Below, piece after piece: positions 10,293 through 19,618 of a stretch of 64,000 nucleotides of DNA. This DNA comes from Planctomycetaceae bacterium. Lineage in GTDB: Bacteria; Planctomycetota; Planctomycetia; Planctomycetales; Planctomycetaceae. Location of the stretch: positions 1 through 64,000 of the forward strand of contig JANSXP010000018.1 of assembly GCA_024742875.1 (NCBI GenBank). The letters run 5' to 3'. Positions within the stretch are counted from its first letter, which is position 1, and every line of letters begins with the position of its first letter. The notes beneath the pieces are model-generated. The model worked only from the letters and a program-made list of their open reading frames with translations. It was not told the origin of the DNA and made no database searches. The position numbers and the translations under genes were made by a program.

Positions 10293-11390
10293 CTATTGGC
10301 TGTCAGTCTCTGACACTGCAGCGGCATCCGCTTCGGTTGCCTCATCGGACCCTTCTTCATCCCCGCTGTCCGCAGCGGGTGCGGTGGACGTCAGCCGATC
10401 CAGTTCCGCGCGAAACTCATCGACGTTGTCTTTGCGAATCTGCCGGGCGGGAATATCCAGAAAGCCGTCTTCAGGAATCACGCTCTTGTCGCCGCGAGCG
10501 AGAGCCGACAGCACTCGGACCGACTCAAACCCATAGCGATAAGGGTTCTGCACGACGGTGCCGTAGACTTCGCCGTCCTGAATTCCCTGAAGCGTTTCGG
10601 CTTCTTCATCAAAGCCAATCACCTGAATCTGCTCCAGCTTGTTGGCTTCCCGCACGGCATCCAGAATCTTGGGCGGGTTGTAGGCGAACAGCCCGACCAT
10701 CCCTTTGAGATTGGGATATTTGGAAATCGCATCCTGCGCTTGAGCTTTCGCTTTCGCAAAGTCGAATCCATCCGTTCGCGTATCGAGGACCGTGTATTTG
10801 CCCCCCTCGTTGATGGACGTACCTGGCTCGTCGTAACGGCTGCTGTCGTGAGAGCGATCCATCAGTTCATCGATCACACCCTGTCGACGCAGTCGGGCAT
10901 TTTCCTGCCCCAGCCGCCCCACAAAAATCATGATTTCACCACCTTCCGGCAGTGCCTCCTTCACGAGTGCCCCGCACATCCGGCCGGCCGTGTAGTTATC
11001 CATACCGATGTAGCACAGACGATCGCTGTCTGGTGCATCAGAATCATGGGTAATCAGTGTGGTCAGCTCCGAAATCTGCTTGAGCAACTGAGCCTGATTG
11101 GCGGAGTCAATGGGGCTGATGGCGATCCCGTCGGTGCCGCGGGCCAGCAGGTCTTCGCATTTGCGTTTCTGATCTTCCACATCCTTAGGCATGATGACTT
11201 TGACGTCGGCATCAAACTCTTTTGCCCCGTCGAGAGCCCCTTTTTCGGCGATCACCCAGAAGCTGGCCACACCATTGGTCACATACGCCACGCTCGGTTT
11301 GTCGCTGCTGTCATCAGAACATCCGGCGAATGTCACCAGCGACACGGCCATCATCAGCGCGACCAAGCGGGTGAGTTTCAATTTCAACAT
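10293..11390 (-). CDS. Sugar ABC transporter substrate-binding lipoprotein (RbsB-like)
   Basis: Periplasmic-binding-protein type 1 fold receptor of about 365 residues. The start at ATG 11390 (MLKLKLTRL) gives a textbook lipoprotein signal ending in LVTFAGC, with the acylated Cys near residue 23, and is preceded by GAGGTCC as ribosome binding site. Longer upstream starts would bury this signal. Inside are [29 protein letters not shown] and [14 protein letters not shown], typical of Peripla_BP_4 sugar receptors. The C-terminus is an acidic, low-complexity tail rich in Ala, Glu and Asp, not part of the usual fold. First gene of the receptor-ATPase-permease operon. Confidence 0.9.
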   Translation of the reverse strand: MLKLKLTRLVALMMAVSLVTFAGCSDDSSDKPSVAYVTNGVASFWVIAEKGALDGAKEFDADVKVIMPKDVEDQKRKCEDLLARGTDGIAISPIDSANQAQLLKQISELTTLITHDSDAPDSDRLCYIGMDNYTAGRMCGALVKEALPEGGEIMIFVGRLGQENARLRRQGVIDELMDRSHDSSRYDEPGTSINEGGKYTVLDTRTDGFDFAKAKAQAQDAISKYPNLKGMVGLFAYNPPKILDAVREANKLEQIQVIGFDEEAETLQGIQDGEVYGTVVQNPYRYGFESVRVLSALARGDKSVIPEDGFLDIPARQIRKDNVDEFRAELDRLTSTAPAADSGDEEGSDEATEADAAAVSETDSQ

Positions 11391-11666
11391 CAGGGACCTC
11401 GCCGTAAAACAAGAAGACACAACCGAATCAGATTTCACGCGGCAGGGATTGCCGGAGGATGACAATCCATCTCAAATTTCTTTTCACCCGCGTTTGGAAC
11501 GGACCACGATACAAACGTGTTTTATGCAAGTCAACGAGGGCAAAAACGGCTTTCGCGTGTCCAGAAGAGACACGTTGTGACCACCGGAGACCGCCGCTAT
11601 AGTGGCCGGCTCAGGAATCGAAACAGACGTCGATGGGCACACACCGCGTCTTTGCACAAATTGTTG

Positions 11667-12518
11667 ATGAGTTCTTTCATGTCCGCCCTGCAACAGTTCG
11701 AAAAAGACGAGCAGTTCCTGCGTCTGGTCCGACGAGAACGAGACGTTGACCTCATCGTCGCCGGACTGGAAATTGCCAGGGACAGCCAGCCGGATCTGGA
11801 GTTTGAACCCACGCTGCAGAAACTGCGCACCGCCGTGTCGCAAATGACGCGCGCAATCGCCATGGCGGGCGATGAAATGGCAGAGCTGAACATTCTCGTG
11901 CAGTACATGACGGAAGAGCTCAACCTGCACGGAGACGAAGACAGCTACGACTGTGCCGAGTCTTCCTTTCTGAATCACGTGATGGAAACCGGACGGGGAA
12001 TTCCGATTTCACTGTCGCTGATCTACATGGCCATTGCCAACAACCTCGGCATTCCTCTGGTGGGCGTTTCCGCGCCATCCCACTTTCTGACGCAGCTGCC
12101 GACTGACTATGGAGTCATGTATATCGACCCGTTTCGTCACGGTCACATCATGACAGAGCCGGAATGCGTTGACTGGCTGCACGCGTTGACAGAAATCCCA
12201 ATTGAGGAAATTCGCCCCACGCTCCGACCGGCCAACGAACGCCGAATCATCGTGCGGATGCTGAATAACCTGAAATCGGTGTATGGCGGTAACAGCCAGT
12301 GGCAGCCGGCGTGGCGGGTGCAGCGACGGCTGGTTTTGCTCAATCCAGGTTCCTATCGAGAGAAACGCGACCTGGCACTGCTTGCTCTGCGGGCCGGACG
12401 ACCGGGCGAGGCCATTGAACCGCTGGAAGAATGCCTGACGGTGTGTGCTCCCGATGAAACCCCCATGCTGCAGCAGGCGCTGCGGGACGCCCTGCGAGAT
12501 TCGCCCAACTACAACTAG
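11667..12518 (+). CDS. SirB1-family transglutaminase-like / tetratricopeptide protein
   Basis: About 283 residues from ATG 11667. The centre matches the SirB1/YchA family (Transglut_core2): YDCAESSFLNHVMETGRGIPISLSLIYMAIANNLGIPLVGVSAPSHF, with the conserved P-I-S-L and the later YIDPF. The C-terminal 80 residues (RIIVRMLNNLKSVY, then LALLALRAGRPGEAIEPLEECL) form TPR-like helices. The biochemical role of the family is unsettled; it is often described as a transglutaminase-like scaffold. The frame is open back to 11517 but that extension is Arg-rich without family similarity. Divergent from the sugar transporter operon. Confidence 0.85.
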   Translation: MSSFMSALQQFEKDEQFLRLVRRERDVDLIVAGLEIARDSQPDLEFEPTLQKLRTAVSQMTRAIAMAGDEMAELNILVQYMTEELNLHGDEDSYDCAESSFLNHVMETGRGIPISLSLIYMAIANNLGIPLVGVSAPSHFLTQLPTDYGVMYIDPFRHGHIMTEPECVDWLHALTEIPIEEIRPTLRPANERRIIVRMLNNLKSVYGGNSQWQPAWRVQRRLVLLNPGSYREKRDLALLALRAGRPGEAIEPLEECLTVCAPDETPMLQQALRDALRDSPNYN

Positions 12519-12663
12519 CAGGGAACGGGTAGCCTGTCCCCGAACGCACGTAAGCAGCGGCGTGAGCGTCGGCAATTGGGACGGTCCGCAATACGCGAGG
12601 CGCGAACCACGAAATGCGCGCTGCTCCAGACTTGGGCGTGAGCAATGGCTGACAGCCGTGCCG

Positions 12664-13794
12664 TCAAACCGTGGGGCTTTCCGTCTGCTGGTCGCTGGTT
12701 TCCGCATCTGTACGCAGGGCTGGACGCACCAGCCGCACGCAGATGGCCATCAGCCCCACATTCACCACCGTGAACAGCACAAACAGCCAGAAACCGCCCA
12801 CACTCGCAGCCGACTTTGCATTGCGGGCCACACCGGACGCATCCACCTGAACAAACCGCAGCAGCTCTCGCAGAAAACCTGCACCGGTGAGCATCAGCAA
12901 ACATCCGCCCGTCACTAGACTCAAAGAAGACGTGGACAACTGACCGTTTTTGCGCATCAGCCACCAGCCATTGAGCTGTACAACGCTGCCCAGCGCCACG
13001 GCCATCATCCACGGCCCCCCTTGACTTCCCAGCAGTGCACTTCGCGTATCAGCAGTGAGCGTCGCCAGATAGCCGCCGGCGCAAGCCAGCGTTAGAAGAA
13101 TGCCCACCGAAGCAACCATCGATAACGCACGCAGGCCGCCGACCTGCGATGCTGGCCGTCCGTCCCTGTCACTGTAATAGCGCAGCTGCCAGGCAACAAA
13201 AATACTCATGCACGGAAAAGCGCCGGCGACCCACATCGCCAGACGTATAGTCAGAGCCCCCAGACTGGCCACAACCTGCCCACTTTCATAAACCTGCGGC
13301 CAGCGCGCAGACTGGATGCCCAGCAGGTGATTGGTCGTCCAGCAGAAGGCTACGAACAGAAAGCAGGCCGAAATCACGGTGACCAGAGCAATGCGGACCG
13401 GCAAAGGCCAGTTGGAAATCAGTCGACTTTTCACCACATACAGCAGGTAAAAGCCAACCACCAAAACGGGCACGACCATCAGCCATCGCCAGCCGAGCAG
13501 CAGGTTGGACGTGTAGAATTCCTGACGATAAATGATCTGCACAAACAATAGCGGCGCGACACCGGCTGTGATGGCAGCACTCAGCGCGAAGGGCATCCAC
13601 TCGCGGAGGATCTTCGCCACTGCCGAACGGGCGCGCGGCGTTTCTTCGCTTCCGCGGAACACGGCCGCCCATGCCAGATACAGACTGCCGGCAAGCACAT
13701 AAGTCATAAAGATCGCGTGCAGCACCAGGGTGAGGACATACACGATCAGATAAAACGAAACAGTGGGCGGCTGCGCGAAGGGGAAGACACTCAT
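12664..13794 (-). CDS. Membrane subunit paired with the bd-like oxidase (probable subunit II)
   Basis: About 376 residues with eight or nine hydrophobic helices. It begins with a short cytoplasmic segment (FPFAQPPTVSFYLIVYVLTLVLHAIFMTYVLAGSLYL). ATG 13794 overlaps the stop of the upstream gene as ATGA, so translation is probably coupled. Cytochrome bd-type enzymes always have a second membrane subunit encoded directly after subunit I; position, size and coupling fit that role. The N-terminal half also has His residues in or beside helices (VLHAIF, TNHLLG). I do not recognise it as canonical CydB, so the assignment rests mainly on context. Confidence 0.7.
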   Translation of the reverse strand: MSVFPFAQPPTVSFYLIVYVLTLVLHAIFMTYVLAGSLYLAWAAVFRGSEETPRARSAVAKILREWMPFALSAAITAGVAPLLFVQIIYRQEFYTSNLLLGWRWLMVVPVLVVGFYLLYVVKSRLISNWPLPVRIALVTVISACFLFVAFCWTTNHLLGIQSARWPQVYESGQVVASLGALTIRLAMWVAGAFPCMSIFVAWQLRYYSDRDGRPASQVGGLRALSMVASVGILLTLACAGGYLATLTADTRSALLGSQGGPWMMAVALGSVVQLNGWWLMRKNGQLSTSSLSLVTGGCLLMLTGAGFLRELLRFVQVDASGVARNAKSAASVGGFWLFVLFTVVNVGLMAICVRLVRPALRTDAETSDQQTESPTV

Positions 13795-15203
13795 GGCGAC
13801 CACTCCTCTCCGGCAAGCGCCAAAGAAGAAGCCTCTGTGCCCGCTTCGTCCAGCCAGATTTGAATCTGTGCCAGAACGGCATCGTCCCGCTGATAATCAA
13901 ACGGCGACGGACGATCATCCAGGACCCAGCGAATGTAGTGCACCAGGGCATCCAGTTCCTGCGGTGTGCCGGAGAACGGCGGCATGTAGGGTTTCGTTTG
14001 TTGCAGCTTGGCGATGTTCAGTCGCATCTGACTGAGGTCCCAGGTCTGCGTCAGATGGGCCACTCCGTTGGTGCCTTCCATTGTGTGGCAGACGGCACAC
14101 TGCCGACGAAACACTTTCGCCCCCAGCAGGACCGTCGGATTGGGACAGTCTGGTTCGTTAGTGACGGGATAAGGATCGTTCGTCACTGACCCGATTTCCC
14201 GAAGTCGCCCGACTTCTTCGGGGATGATTCCGCTGGAGTACACGACGTAACGAATGGAGTAGGGCTTGCGCGATCCTTCACGGACAAATTCTCCGCCGGC
14301 GGTGGCACCAAAGGCCAGCAGCAGCAGTAACGTGGCGGTTGCTCCGTTGATATACAATCGCTGCAGCCACAGGCCCAGCAGCGCGTATCCGCCAATCGCG
14401 ACCGAAGCGCCGACGGAAATCATGAAAAACATCATCATGGCCGGACTGCCACCCAGCACCCAACTGCGGCTGTCAGCCGGCATGGCCCAGAGAAACCACG
14501 CTCCCAGAGCGGGCATCAACAGCATGGGCAGCATGAGGTGGGCCGCCCGGTTGATCAGCGAACGCTGCGCGTCGCGATCCAGATCCGGGATCAGATTGAC
14601 CACCACGCAGCCGACCAGTGAGGCCAGAGTCAGACAGACGACCGTCCGGAAAAACAGGCTTGGCCAGAAACTGGGGTTGAAGAACCCATCGATCAATTCA
14701 CGCGACTGCACCCAGTCGCCAGGTGTCAACTGCCAGGACAGGATGCCGTTGATCCAGAACAGGCTCATCCACGCAGCGAACGTATACAGCACCAGCAGTG
14801 TCAGGGACGTGCGATCAGACAGTCTCTGGTGGTACCGATAAAAGCAGTAGCCTGCAACAATTTCCAGACAGAAGAAGGTCCACTCTGTCGCCCAGATCCA
14901 GTGAAAGTTAAACACCATTTCACCGATGGTGGCCGCACTGATCTGAATGGATGTGAACCAGATGCCAACGCCCGTCAGCGCGCCCATGACGAAACTGATC
15001 ATCAGCAGGATCTTGAAAAACCCCTCCACGAACCGCCGGGCGTATTCATTGCGGCCTGTCATCGCCAGCCACTGAAAATAGCACAGGAGAAATCCACCAC
15101 CGACGGCAAACTGCGCCAGAAAGACGTGCAGAATGGCAACGCCCGCCATCACCAGCCCAGGCATCAGCGGGCCATAATCGTTGACGGGAAACACGGAACT
15201 CAT
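13791..15203 (-). CDS. Cytochrome bd-like oxidase subunit I with C-terminal c-type heme domain
   Basis: 470 residues. Residues 1-310 resemble CydA: His26 in the first helix (ILHVFLAQFAVGGGF) matches the first heme ligand, LMISFVMGALTGVGIWF matches the second helix, WATEWTFFCLE holds two acidic residues, and EFVREGSRKPYSI resembles the CydA GRQPW segment. By eye Arg186 (SLFFRTVVCL) sits where E. coli CydA has heme ligand His186. The C-terminal 110 residues form a soluble cytochrome c: CAVCH (369-373) and Met407 in MPPF. This matches the cytochrome-c-bearing OR-C class described in bd-superfamily surveys. It may accept electrons from c-type carriers rather than quinol. Activity is unproven. Confidence 0.85.
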   Translation of the reverse strand: MSSVFPVNDYGPLMPGLVMAGVAILHVFLAQFAVGGGFLLCYFQWLAMTGRNEYARRFVEGFFKILLMISFVMGALTGVGIWFTSIQISAATIGEMVFNFHWIWATEWTFFCLEIVAGYCFYRYHQRLSDRTSLTLLVLYTFAAWMSLFWINGILSWQLTPGDWVQSRELIDGFFNPSFWPSLFFRTVVCLTLASLVGCVVVNLIPDLDRDAQRSLINRAAHLMLPMLLMPALGAWFLWAMPADSRSWVLGGSPAMMMFFMISVGASVAIGGYALLGLWLQRLYINGATATLLLLLAFGATAGGEFVREGSRKPYSIRYVVYSSGIIPEEVGRLREIGSVTNDPYPVTNEPDCPNPTVLLGAKVFRRQCAVCHTMEGTNGVAHLTQTWDLSQMRLNIAKLQQTKPYMPPFSGTPQELDALVHYIRWVLDDRPSPFDYQRDDAVLAQIQIWLDEAGTEASSLALAGEEWSP

Positions 15204-15667
15204 AGCGGGAACCGATCACTCGAAAGCACGGACGACGGGGCACGGGTCTCACCTGCTCCCCTGTCCGTACGTTGTCGTCACATTCCCCAAGACAATCAAC
15301 CGACTGGTGGGCATTCCGAATCTCCGGAAACCCATGCCCCGATGAGTCGAACTGCGGCCACCGGCTGACGACCACCTGTCGACTCCTGCAAGGCAGGGGG
15401 GTTCGGTGCGGTATTCTGCGCGCAAAAAAGGAAGCCTGGCGAAAAGACGACCCACTCAGGTCATCCTGTGAAGCAGCAGAAAATCGCCCGGCTTCCTGTG
15501 GATACTGGGCACCGACAGAGGGGCCACGTTCCACCTTCAGTATCGCGGGAGCCGGCACATTCCTCCAATGCATCTTCGTTCTATGGTCGATGCCCGGAAT
15601 GCATGACCCATTTCGGGTATAACGCGTCAGGTCTTCGCGCCCGAACTGACAAACAAGAGAACCTCTG
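15204..15667. other. 464-base intergenic region between bd-like oxidase and oxyR
   Basis: This divergent spacer must hold the promoters of both flanking genes. I found no convincing ORF or RNA gene. A GTATAAC box near 15617-15624 could be an oxyR -10 element, but no clear -35 element stands out. AAGAGAAC just before the oxyR ATG is a plausible ribosome binding site. No textbook OxyR site was seen. Confidence 0.4.
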
Positions 15668-16555
15668 ATGGATATCGAACAGCTGAGATACTTTTTGAAG
15701 GTGGCCGAACACGGCAATTTTACGCGTGCGGCTGGGGAAATCGGCATCTCTCAGCCAGCACTCAGCCGGTCGATTGCAAGACTGGAGCAGGAACTGGAGC
15801 AACCCGTTTTTGAGCGGCAGACTCGTGGGCTGCAGCTGACCGAAGCCGGGGTGCTGCTGCAGGGGCGGGCGCAGCAGATCGTCACCCTTGTGGACGACAC
15901 TCGGGCGGAAATCACGGACGACGGCGTATCGGGACGGGTTCGCGTCGCTGCGATCCCCACCATCGCTCCCTATTTTCTGCCTGATGTCCTCCGCCAGTTT
16001 TCGGACGAATTCCCGGCCGCCGTCGTGTCAGTGCAGGAAGACACGACCGACCACTTGCTCAAGTCCGTCAGTGACGGGGCCGTGGATGTTGCCATACTGG
16101 CCCTGCCTCTGGAGGCCCGCTACCTCGATATTGTGGAACTGCTGGAAGAGGAGTTGCTGCTGGTGGTTTCACCGGAGCACACGTTGGCGACCAAAAAACA
16201 GGTCCGTCTGGCAGATATCGAGCCACACCCGTTTGTTCTGCTGGGGGAAGCGCACTGCCTGTCGGACAACATTGTCACGTTTTGCCGCCAGAAGTCTTTT
16301 CACCCGGTGAATGTAGAAAGAACGAGCCAACTGGCCACCGTTCAGGAGTTGGTCGCGCTGCGACACGGCGTCAGCATGATTCCGGAAATGGCACGTCGTC
16401 TGGACAACAGCAAATCACGCGTTTACCGATCACTGAGCGGCACACGCCCCACGCGCCACGTCGTGGCCGTCACGAACCCCTATCGTTTTCAAAGCCGACT
16501 TGTGCGGTCGTTTGTGGAACATCTGCAGCAGGCCACCGGCTCGGAAAACGGCTGA
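15668..16555 (+). CDS. oxyR: OxyR-like LysR-family hydrogen-peroxide sensor
   Basis: 295 residues. The N-terminal winged helix-turn-helix ([30 protein letters not shown]) is typical of LysR regulators. The effector domain carries [11 protein letters not shown] with Cys197 and Cys206 at the exact spacing of OxyR Cys199 and Cys208, the pair that forms a disulfide on peroxide oxidation. Most other LysR proteins lack this pair, so peroxide sensing is a reasonable call. It is divergent from the bd-like oxidase genes, and LysR proteins often regulate the divergent neighbour, so control of that oxidase is a testable idea. Confidence 0.87.
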   Translation: MDIEQLRYFLKVAEHGNFTRAAGEIGISQPALSRSIARLEQELEQPVFERQTRGLQLTEAGVLLQGRAQQIVTLVDDTRAEITDDGVSGRVRVAAIPTIAPYFLPDVLRQFSDEFPAAVVSVQEDTTDHLLKSVSDGAVDVAILALPLEARYLDIVELLEEELLLVVSPEHTLATKKQVRLADIEPHPFVLLGEAHCLSDNIVTFCRQKSFHPVNVERTSQLATVQELVALRHGVSMIPEMARRLDNSKSRVYRSLSGTRPTRHVVAVTNPYRFQSRLVRSFVEHLQQATGSENG

Positions 16556-16748
16556 ATCGGGCGATCGTCTTCGGGATTGCAGTTTGCAGAGAAATCCTGA
16601 AATCTGCCGAATCGGACCGGTGAGGACGCCAAAGTGCTCTATTTCCCTGGGTAAACTCGCAGAGGAAACTGAATGTTGAGTTGAGAACGACGAGCAAACT
16701 GGCCGAAAGGGAGGGCGGGTTCAGATTGTTCCCATTTGGAACGAGCGA

Positions 16749-18485
16749 GTGGACGAATCTGTTGAGTTACCAGGACAGCTTCAGTTTTTTTGGGAGGACA
16801 GTCCCCAAAAAGAAGCGGTCTCCAAGGCCTCCCCGGACGCTGACAGCAAATTGAAGGCGAAGGCCACCCAAGCGCGCTCCAAAAAGAAGGCACGTCGGAA
16901 ATCGTCCGCACCGTCAACGGCTGGTAATGCGACGGCCGTTCATTCGACAGCGGCAAAATCGGCAGTGACCAAAGCCGCGTCGAAACGAAAGTCCGGAAAG
17001 GCGTCGACTGCCAAAACACAGGCGCAAGACGGGCAGACGGGAAACACGCAGGCTGTTACATCAGCGGCAAAAAAGACCGTGACCCCTAAGCGGGGGGCGA
17101 GAGGAAAGAAGGACGGGAAGTTAGTTCCCGCAACAAAGCGTGCTGAGAAAGTCACCAGCAGCGAGGCATCCTCAACTTCCAATTCCACAAAAGAATCAGC
17201 ATCCGGAAAGTCCGCCGCCGCAAAGTCGGTGGCTTCCCAAAAAACTGGCAGGAAAACGACAGGCGATCCTGCCACATCCCGTTTGAAAAAAAACACCAAG
17301 GCGAAGACAAAGGCTCCGAAAGTGGCAAAGAAAGCATCCACAAAAAAGAAGACGACCAAAAAAGCGGCCGCCAAGAAGACGGCCCCCAAAAAGACGGTCG
17401 CGACAAAGGCGACCCCAAAGAAAGCGGCCAGCAAAGCTGCGGCCAGCAAGGCTGCGGCAGCGGCCCCCGCTCAGCCTGTGGCTGCCAGCGTCGACTTTGC
17501 CGATCAGGTCGAATGCTTCAGCATGAAATGGGGCGCCCAGTTCCCAAAAGTTGGTCTGGGATTCTGGAAGGTTGAAGAAGAAAAGACGGCTGATGTCTGC
17601 ACGGAAGCCATCAGAGTCGGCTACCGGCACCTGGACTGTGCGTGTGACTACGGCAACGAGGTGCAGGTCGGCAAAGGTATCGCCAACGCCGTTAAAAGGG
17701 GCTACTGCGATCGCGAAGATCTGTGGGTGACGTCCAAGCTCTGGAACACCTACCATGCGGCCAATCATGTGAAGATGGCTTGTGAGAAATCGCTGGAAGA
17801 TTTGGGGCTGGACTATCTGGATCTGTACCTGATTCATTTCCCCATCGCGCAGCGATTCGTACCAATCGAAAAACGCTATCCACCCGGCTGGTTTTTTGAA
17901 CCCAAAGCATCCGAACCGGTGATCGAAGAAGCCAGCATTCCACTCATGGAAACGTGGCAGGCGATGGAGGAGCTGGCGAAGTCCGGCATGGTCCGCAACA
18001 TCGGAATCTGCAACGTCGGCACCAGCCAGCTGCGGGATCTGATGACGTACGCCAAAATCAAACCAGCCGTGCTGCAGGTTGAATCTCACCCGTATCTGAC
18101 ACAGGACAAACTGCTGCGATACTGCAACGAGCAGGGCATCACTTACACGGCCTTTTCACCGCTGGGCGCAGAGAGCTACTTTAGCCTGGACATGGCCAAA
18201 CCATCAGAAGCCGTTCTGGAACATAAGACCATCAAGACCATTGCCAAAGAGGTGGGACGCACGCCCGCTCAGGTACTGCTTCGCTGGGGTGTGCAGCGGG
18301 GCACATCGGTCATTCCCAAGACCTCGTCTCCGGAGCGGCTTGTGGAAAACATCAATGTGTTCGATTTCCAGCTGACTCAAAAACAAATGAAGGCCATCTC
18401 CGCCCTGGATCAGGGTCGACGCTTCAACGACCCGGGCGATTTTGGGGAAGCCGCATTCAACACGTTTCTGCCAATCTACGAGTAG
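16749..18485 (+). CDS. Histone-H1-like tail fused to an aldo/keto reductase
   Basis: 578 residues from GTG 16749. Residues 1-20 are acidic and polar. Residues 22-247 are a low-complexity Lys/Ala/Ser/Thr stretch with many KKA, AKK and TKK units, like eukaryotic H1 C-terminal tails and bacterial H1-like proteins. Residues 255-578 are a full aldo/keto reductase with the catalytic tetrad Asp296, Tyr301, Lys330 (TSKLW) and His363 (LIHFP), and a C-terminal IPKTSSPERL nucleotide-binding segment. The frame is continuous and no ribosome binding site precedes the internal ATG 17523, so a single fusion protein is most likely. The tail could tether an NADPH-dependent reductase to DNA or RNA. An intrinsic terminator follows. 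Confidence 0.85.
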   Translation: MDESVELPGQLQFFWEDSPQKEAVSKASPDADSKLKAKATQARSKKKARRKSSAPSTAGNATAVHSTAAKSAVTKAASKRKSGKASTAKTQAQDGQTGNTQAVTSAAKKTVTPKRGARGKKDGKLVPATKRAEKVTSSEASSTSNSTKESASGKSAAAKSVASQKTGRKTTGDPATSRLKKNTKAKTKAPKVAKKASTKKKTTKKAAAKKTAPKKTVATKATPKKAASKAAASKAAAAAPAQPVAASVDFADQVECFSMKWGAQFPKVGLGFWKVEEEKTADVCTEAIRVGYRHLDCACDYGNEVQVGKGIANAVKRGYCDREDLWVTSKLWNTYHAANHVKMACEKSLEDLGLDYLDLYLIHFPIAQRFVPIEKRYPPGWFFEPKASEPVIEEASIPLMETWQAMEELAKSGMVRNIGICNVGTSQLRDLMTYAKIKPAVLQVESHPYLTQDKLLRYCNEQGITYTAFSPLGAESYFSLDMAKPSEAVLEHKTIKTIAKEVGRTPAQVLLRWGVQRGTSVIPKTSSPERLVENINVFDFQLTQKQMKAISALDQGRRFNDPGDFGEAAFNTFLPIYE

Positions 18486-18523
18486 GCGGGGCGCCGCTGT
18501 GCGGCTCAATCGGAACCGCTGAC

Positions 18524-18556
18524 ACCGGGTGCCGTCCTGCGGACACCCGGTTTTTT
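18524..18556 (+). terminator. Rho-independent terminator after the H1-like/AKR gene
   Basis: An 8-base stem ACCGGGTG (18524-18531) pairs with CACCCGGT (18544-18551), with a 12-base loop and a run of six T (18551-18556). It lies 39 bases after the stop. Because it covers ATG 18529, that ATG is unlikely to start the next gene. Confidence 0.85.
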
Positions 18557-18594
18557 ATGGACGTCTCGCTCTCTGTTTTCCTCTGGGGTGCCGC

Positions 18595-19572
18595 GTGACC
18601 GCATCTGAAACGACTCTCTCCGGACAGCGCCAGGACGACGACAGCTCGGTCTTCCCACTGGTCATCACCCCCGATGACAACCGGATGACAGCGGACGATT
18701 CGCACCAGTGGATTGCCTCCTGCTCAGACGAACTGGTGCAGCGGTCCCGAGAACACGGTGCCATCCTGTTTCGCGGATTTCCCGTTCACACAGATCAGGA
18801 CTTTGATGCGTTTGTGGCTGCCTTCGGGCTCACCAATTTCACCTACGAAGACAGTCTGTCCAACGCGGTACGGACTAATCGCACCGAACGCGTTTTCACG
18901 GCCAATGAGGCGCCGGCACACGTCAACATCTGCCTGCACCACGAAATGGCGCAAACCCCCGTATATCCTTCTCGGCTGTTCTTTTTCTGTGAACAGGCGG
19001 CCGAGAGTGGCGGACAAACGCCCCTTTGCCGCAGTGATGTTCTGTTTCGTCGCATGCAGCAGCAGATGCCACAGTTTACGTCCGACTGCGCGGAAAAAGG
19101 CTTACTGTACACACACGTGATGCCGGCGACGGATGATGCAGGCTCCGGCATGGGTCGCAGCTGGCAAAGCACATGGAAGGCGGCCACCCGACAGGAAGCG
19201 GAGTCCCGCATGCAGGACCTGGATTATTCGTGGCAATGGCTGGACGACGGCTGCCTGAAAGTGACGACTCCCGTTATTCCGGCAGTCATGGAGTTGAGCG
19301 ATGGACGGTCAACCTTCTTCAACCAGCTGATTGCCGCCTTTCACGGCTGGAAAGACGCTCGCAACGATCCTTCGAAATCCATCACATTTGGTGACGGCTC
19401 CGAACTTTGCCAGCAAACGATGGATCAGGTCATTGCCATGGCAGAAGACATCACGTTTGACACTCCGTGGCAGAATGGGGACGTCGCCCTTGTCGACAAT
19501 TTTGTGGCCATGCACGGCCGCCGCACCTTCACGGGAACCCGGAAAGTGCTGGCCTCACTCGTCGCTTCCTGA
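18595..19572 (+). CDS. TauD/TfdA-family Fe(II)/2-oxoglutarate dioxygenase (SyrP-like)
   Basis: About 325 residues from GTG 18595 (VTASETT). The only ATG in frame further upstream is inside the terminator hairpin. Metal ligands are visible: HHEMAQ supplies the His-x-Glu pair and AMHGRRTFTGTRKV the distal His, with Arg residues near the end for 2-oxoglutarate. SRLFFFCEQAAESGGQTPLCRSDVLFRRM follows the pattern of SyrP-like amino-acid hydroxylases used in nonribosomal peptide pathways. It would hydroxylate a small molecule or carrier-bound amino acid. It is 46 bases upstream of a Gfo/Idh/MocA gene and the pair converges on the NRPS cluster, so a tailoring role is possible but unproven. Confidence 0.83.
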   Translation: MTASETTLSGQRQDDDSSVFPLVITPDDNRMTADDSHQWIASCSDELVQRSREHGAILFRGFPVHTDQDFDAFVAAFGLTNFTYEDSLSNAVRTNRTERVFTANEAPAHVNICLHHEMAQTPVYPSRLFFFCEQAAESGGQTPLCRSDVLFRRMQQQMPQFTSDCAEKGLLYTHVMPATDDAGSGMGRSWQSTWKAATRQEAESRMQDLDYSWQWLDDGCLKVTTPVIPAVMELSDGRSTFFNQLIAAFHGWKDARNDPSKSITFGDGSELCQQTMDQVIAMAEDITFDTPWQNGDVALVDNFVAMHGRRTFTGTRKVLASLVAS

Positions 19573-19618
19573 AAGCCGGGGAGTCCATTCCTTCGATCCC
19601 CGCACGTGAGACACATTG

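Noticed and set aside
17523-17525. Separate aldo/keto reductase gene starting at this ATG
   Set aside because: No ribosome binding site precedes it and the frame is continuous with the H1-like tail, so a fusion is simpler; proteomics could overturn this.
18529-18531. ATG as start of the TauD-like gene
   Set aside because: It lies inside the hairpin of the upstream terminator; GTG 18595 directly precedes the conserved region.
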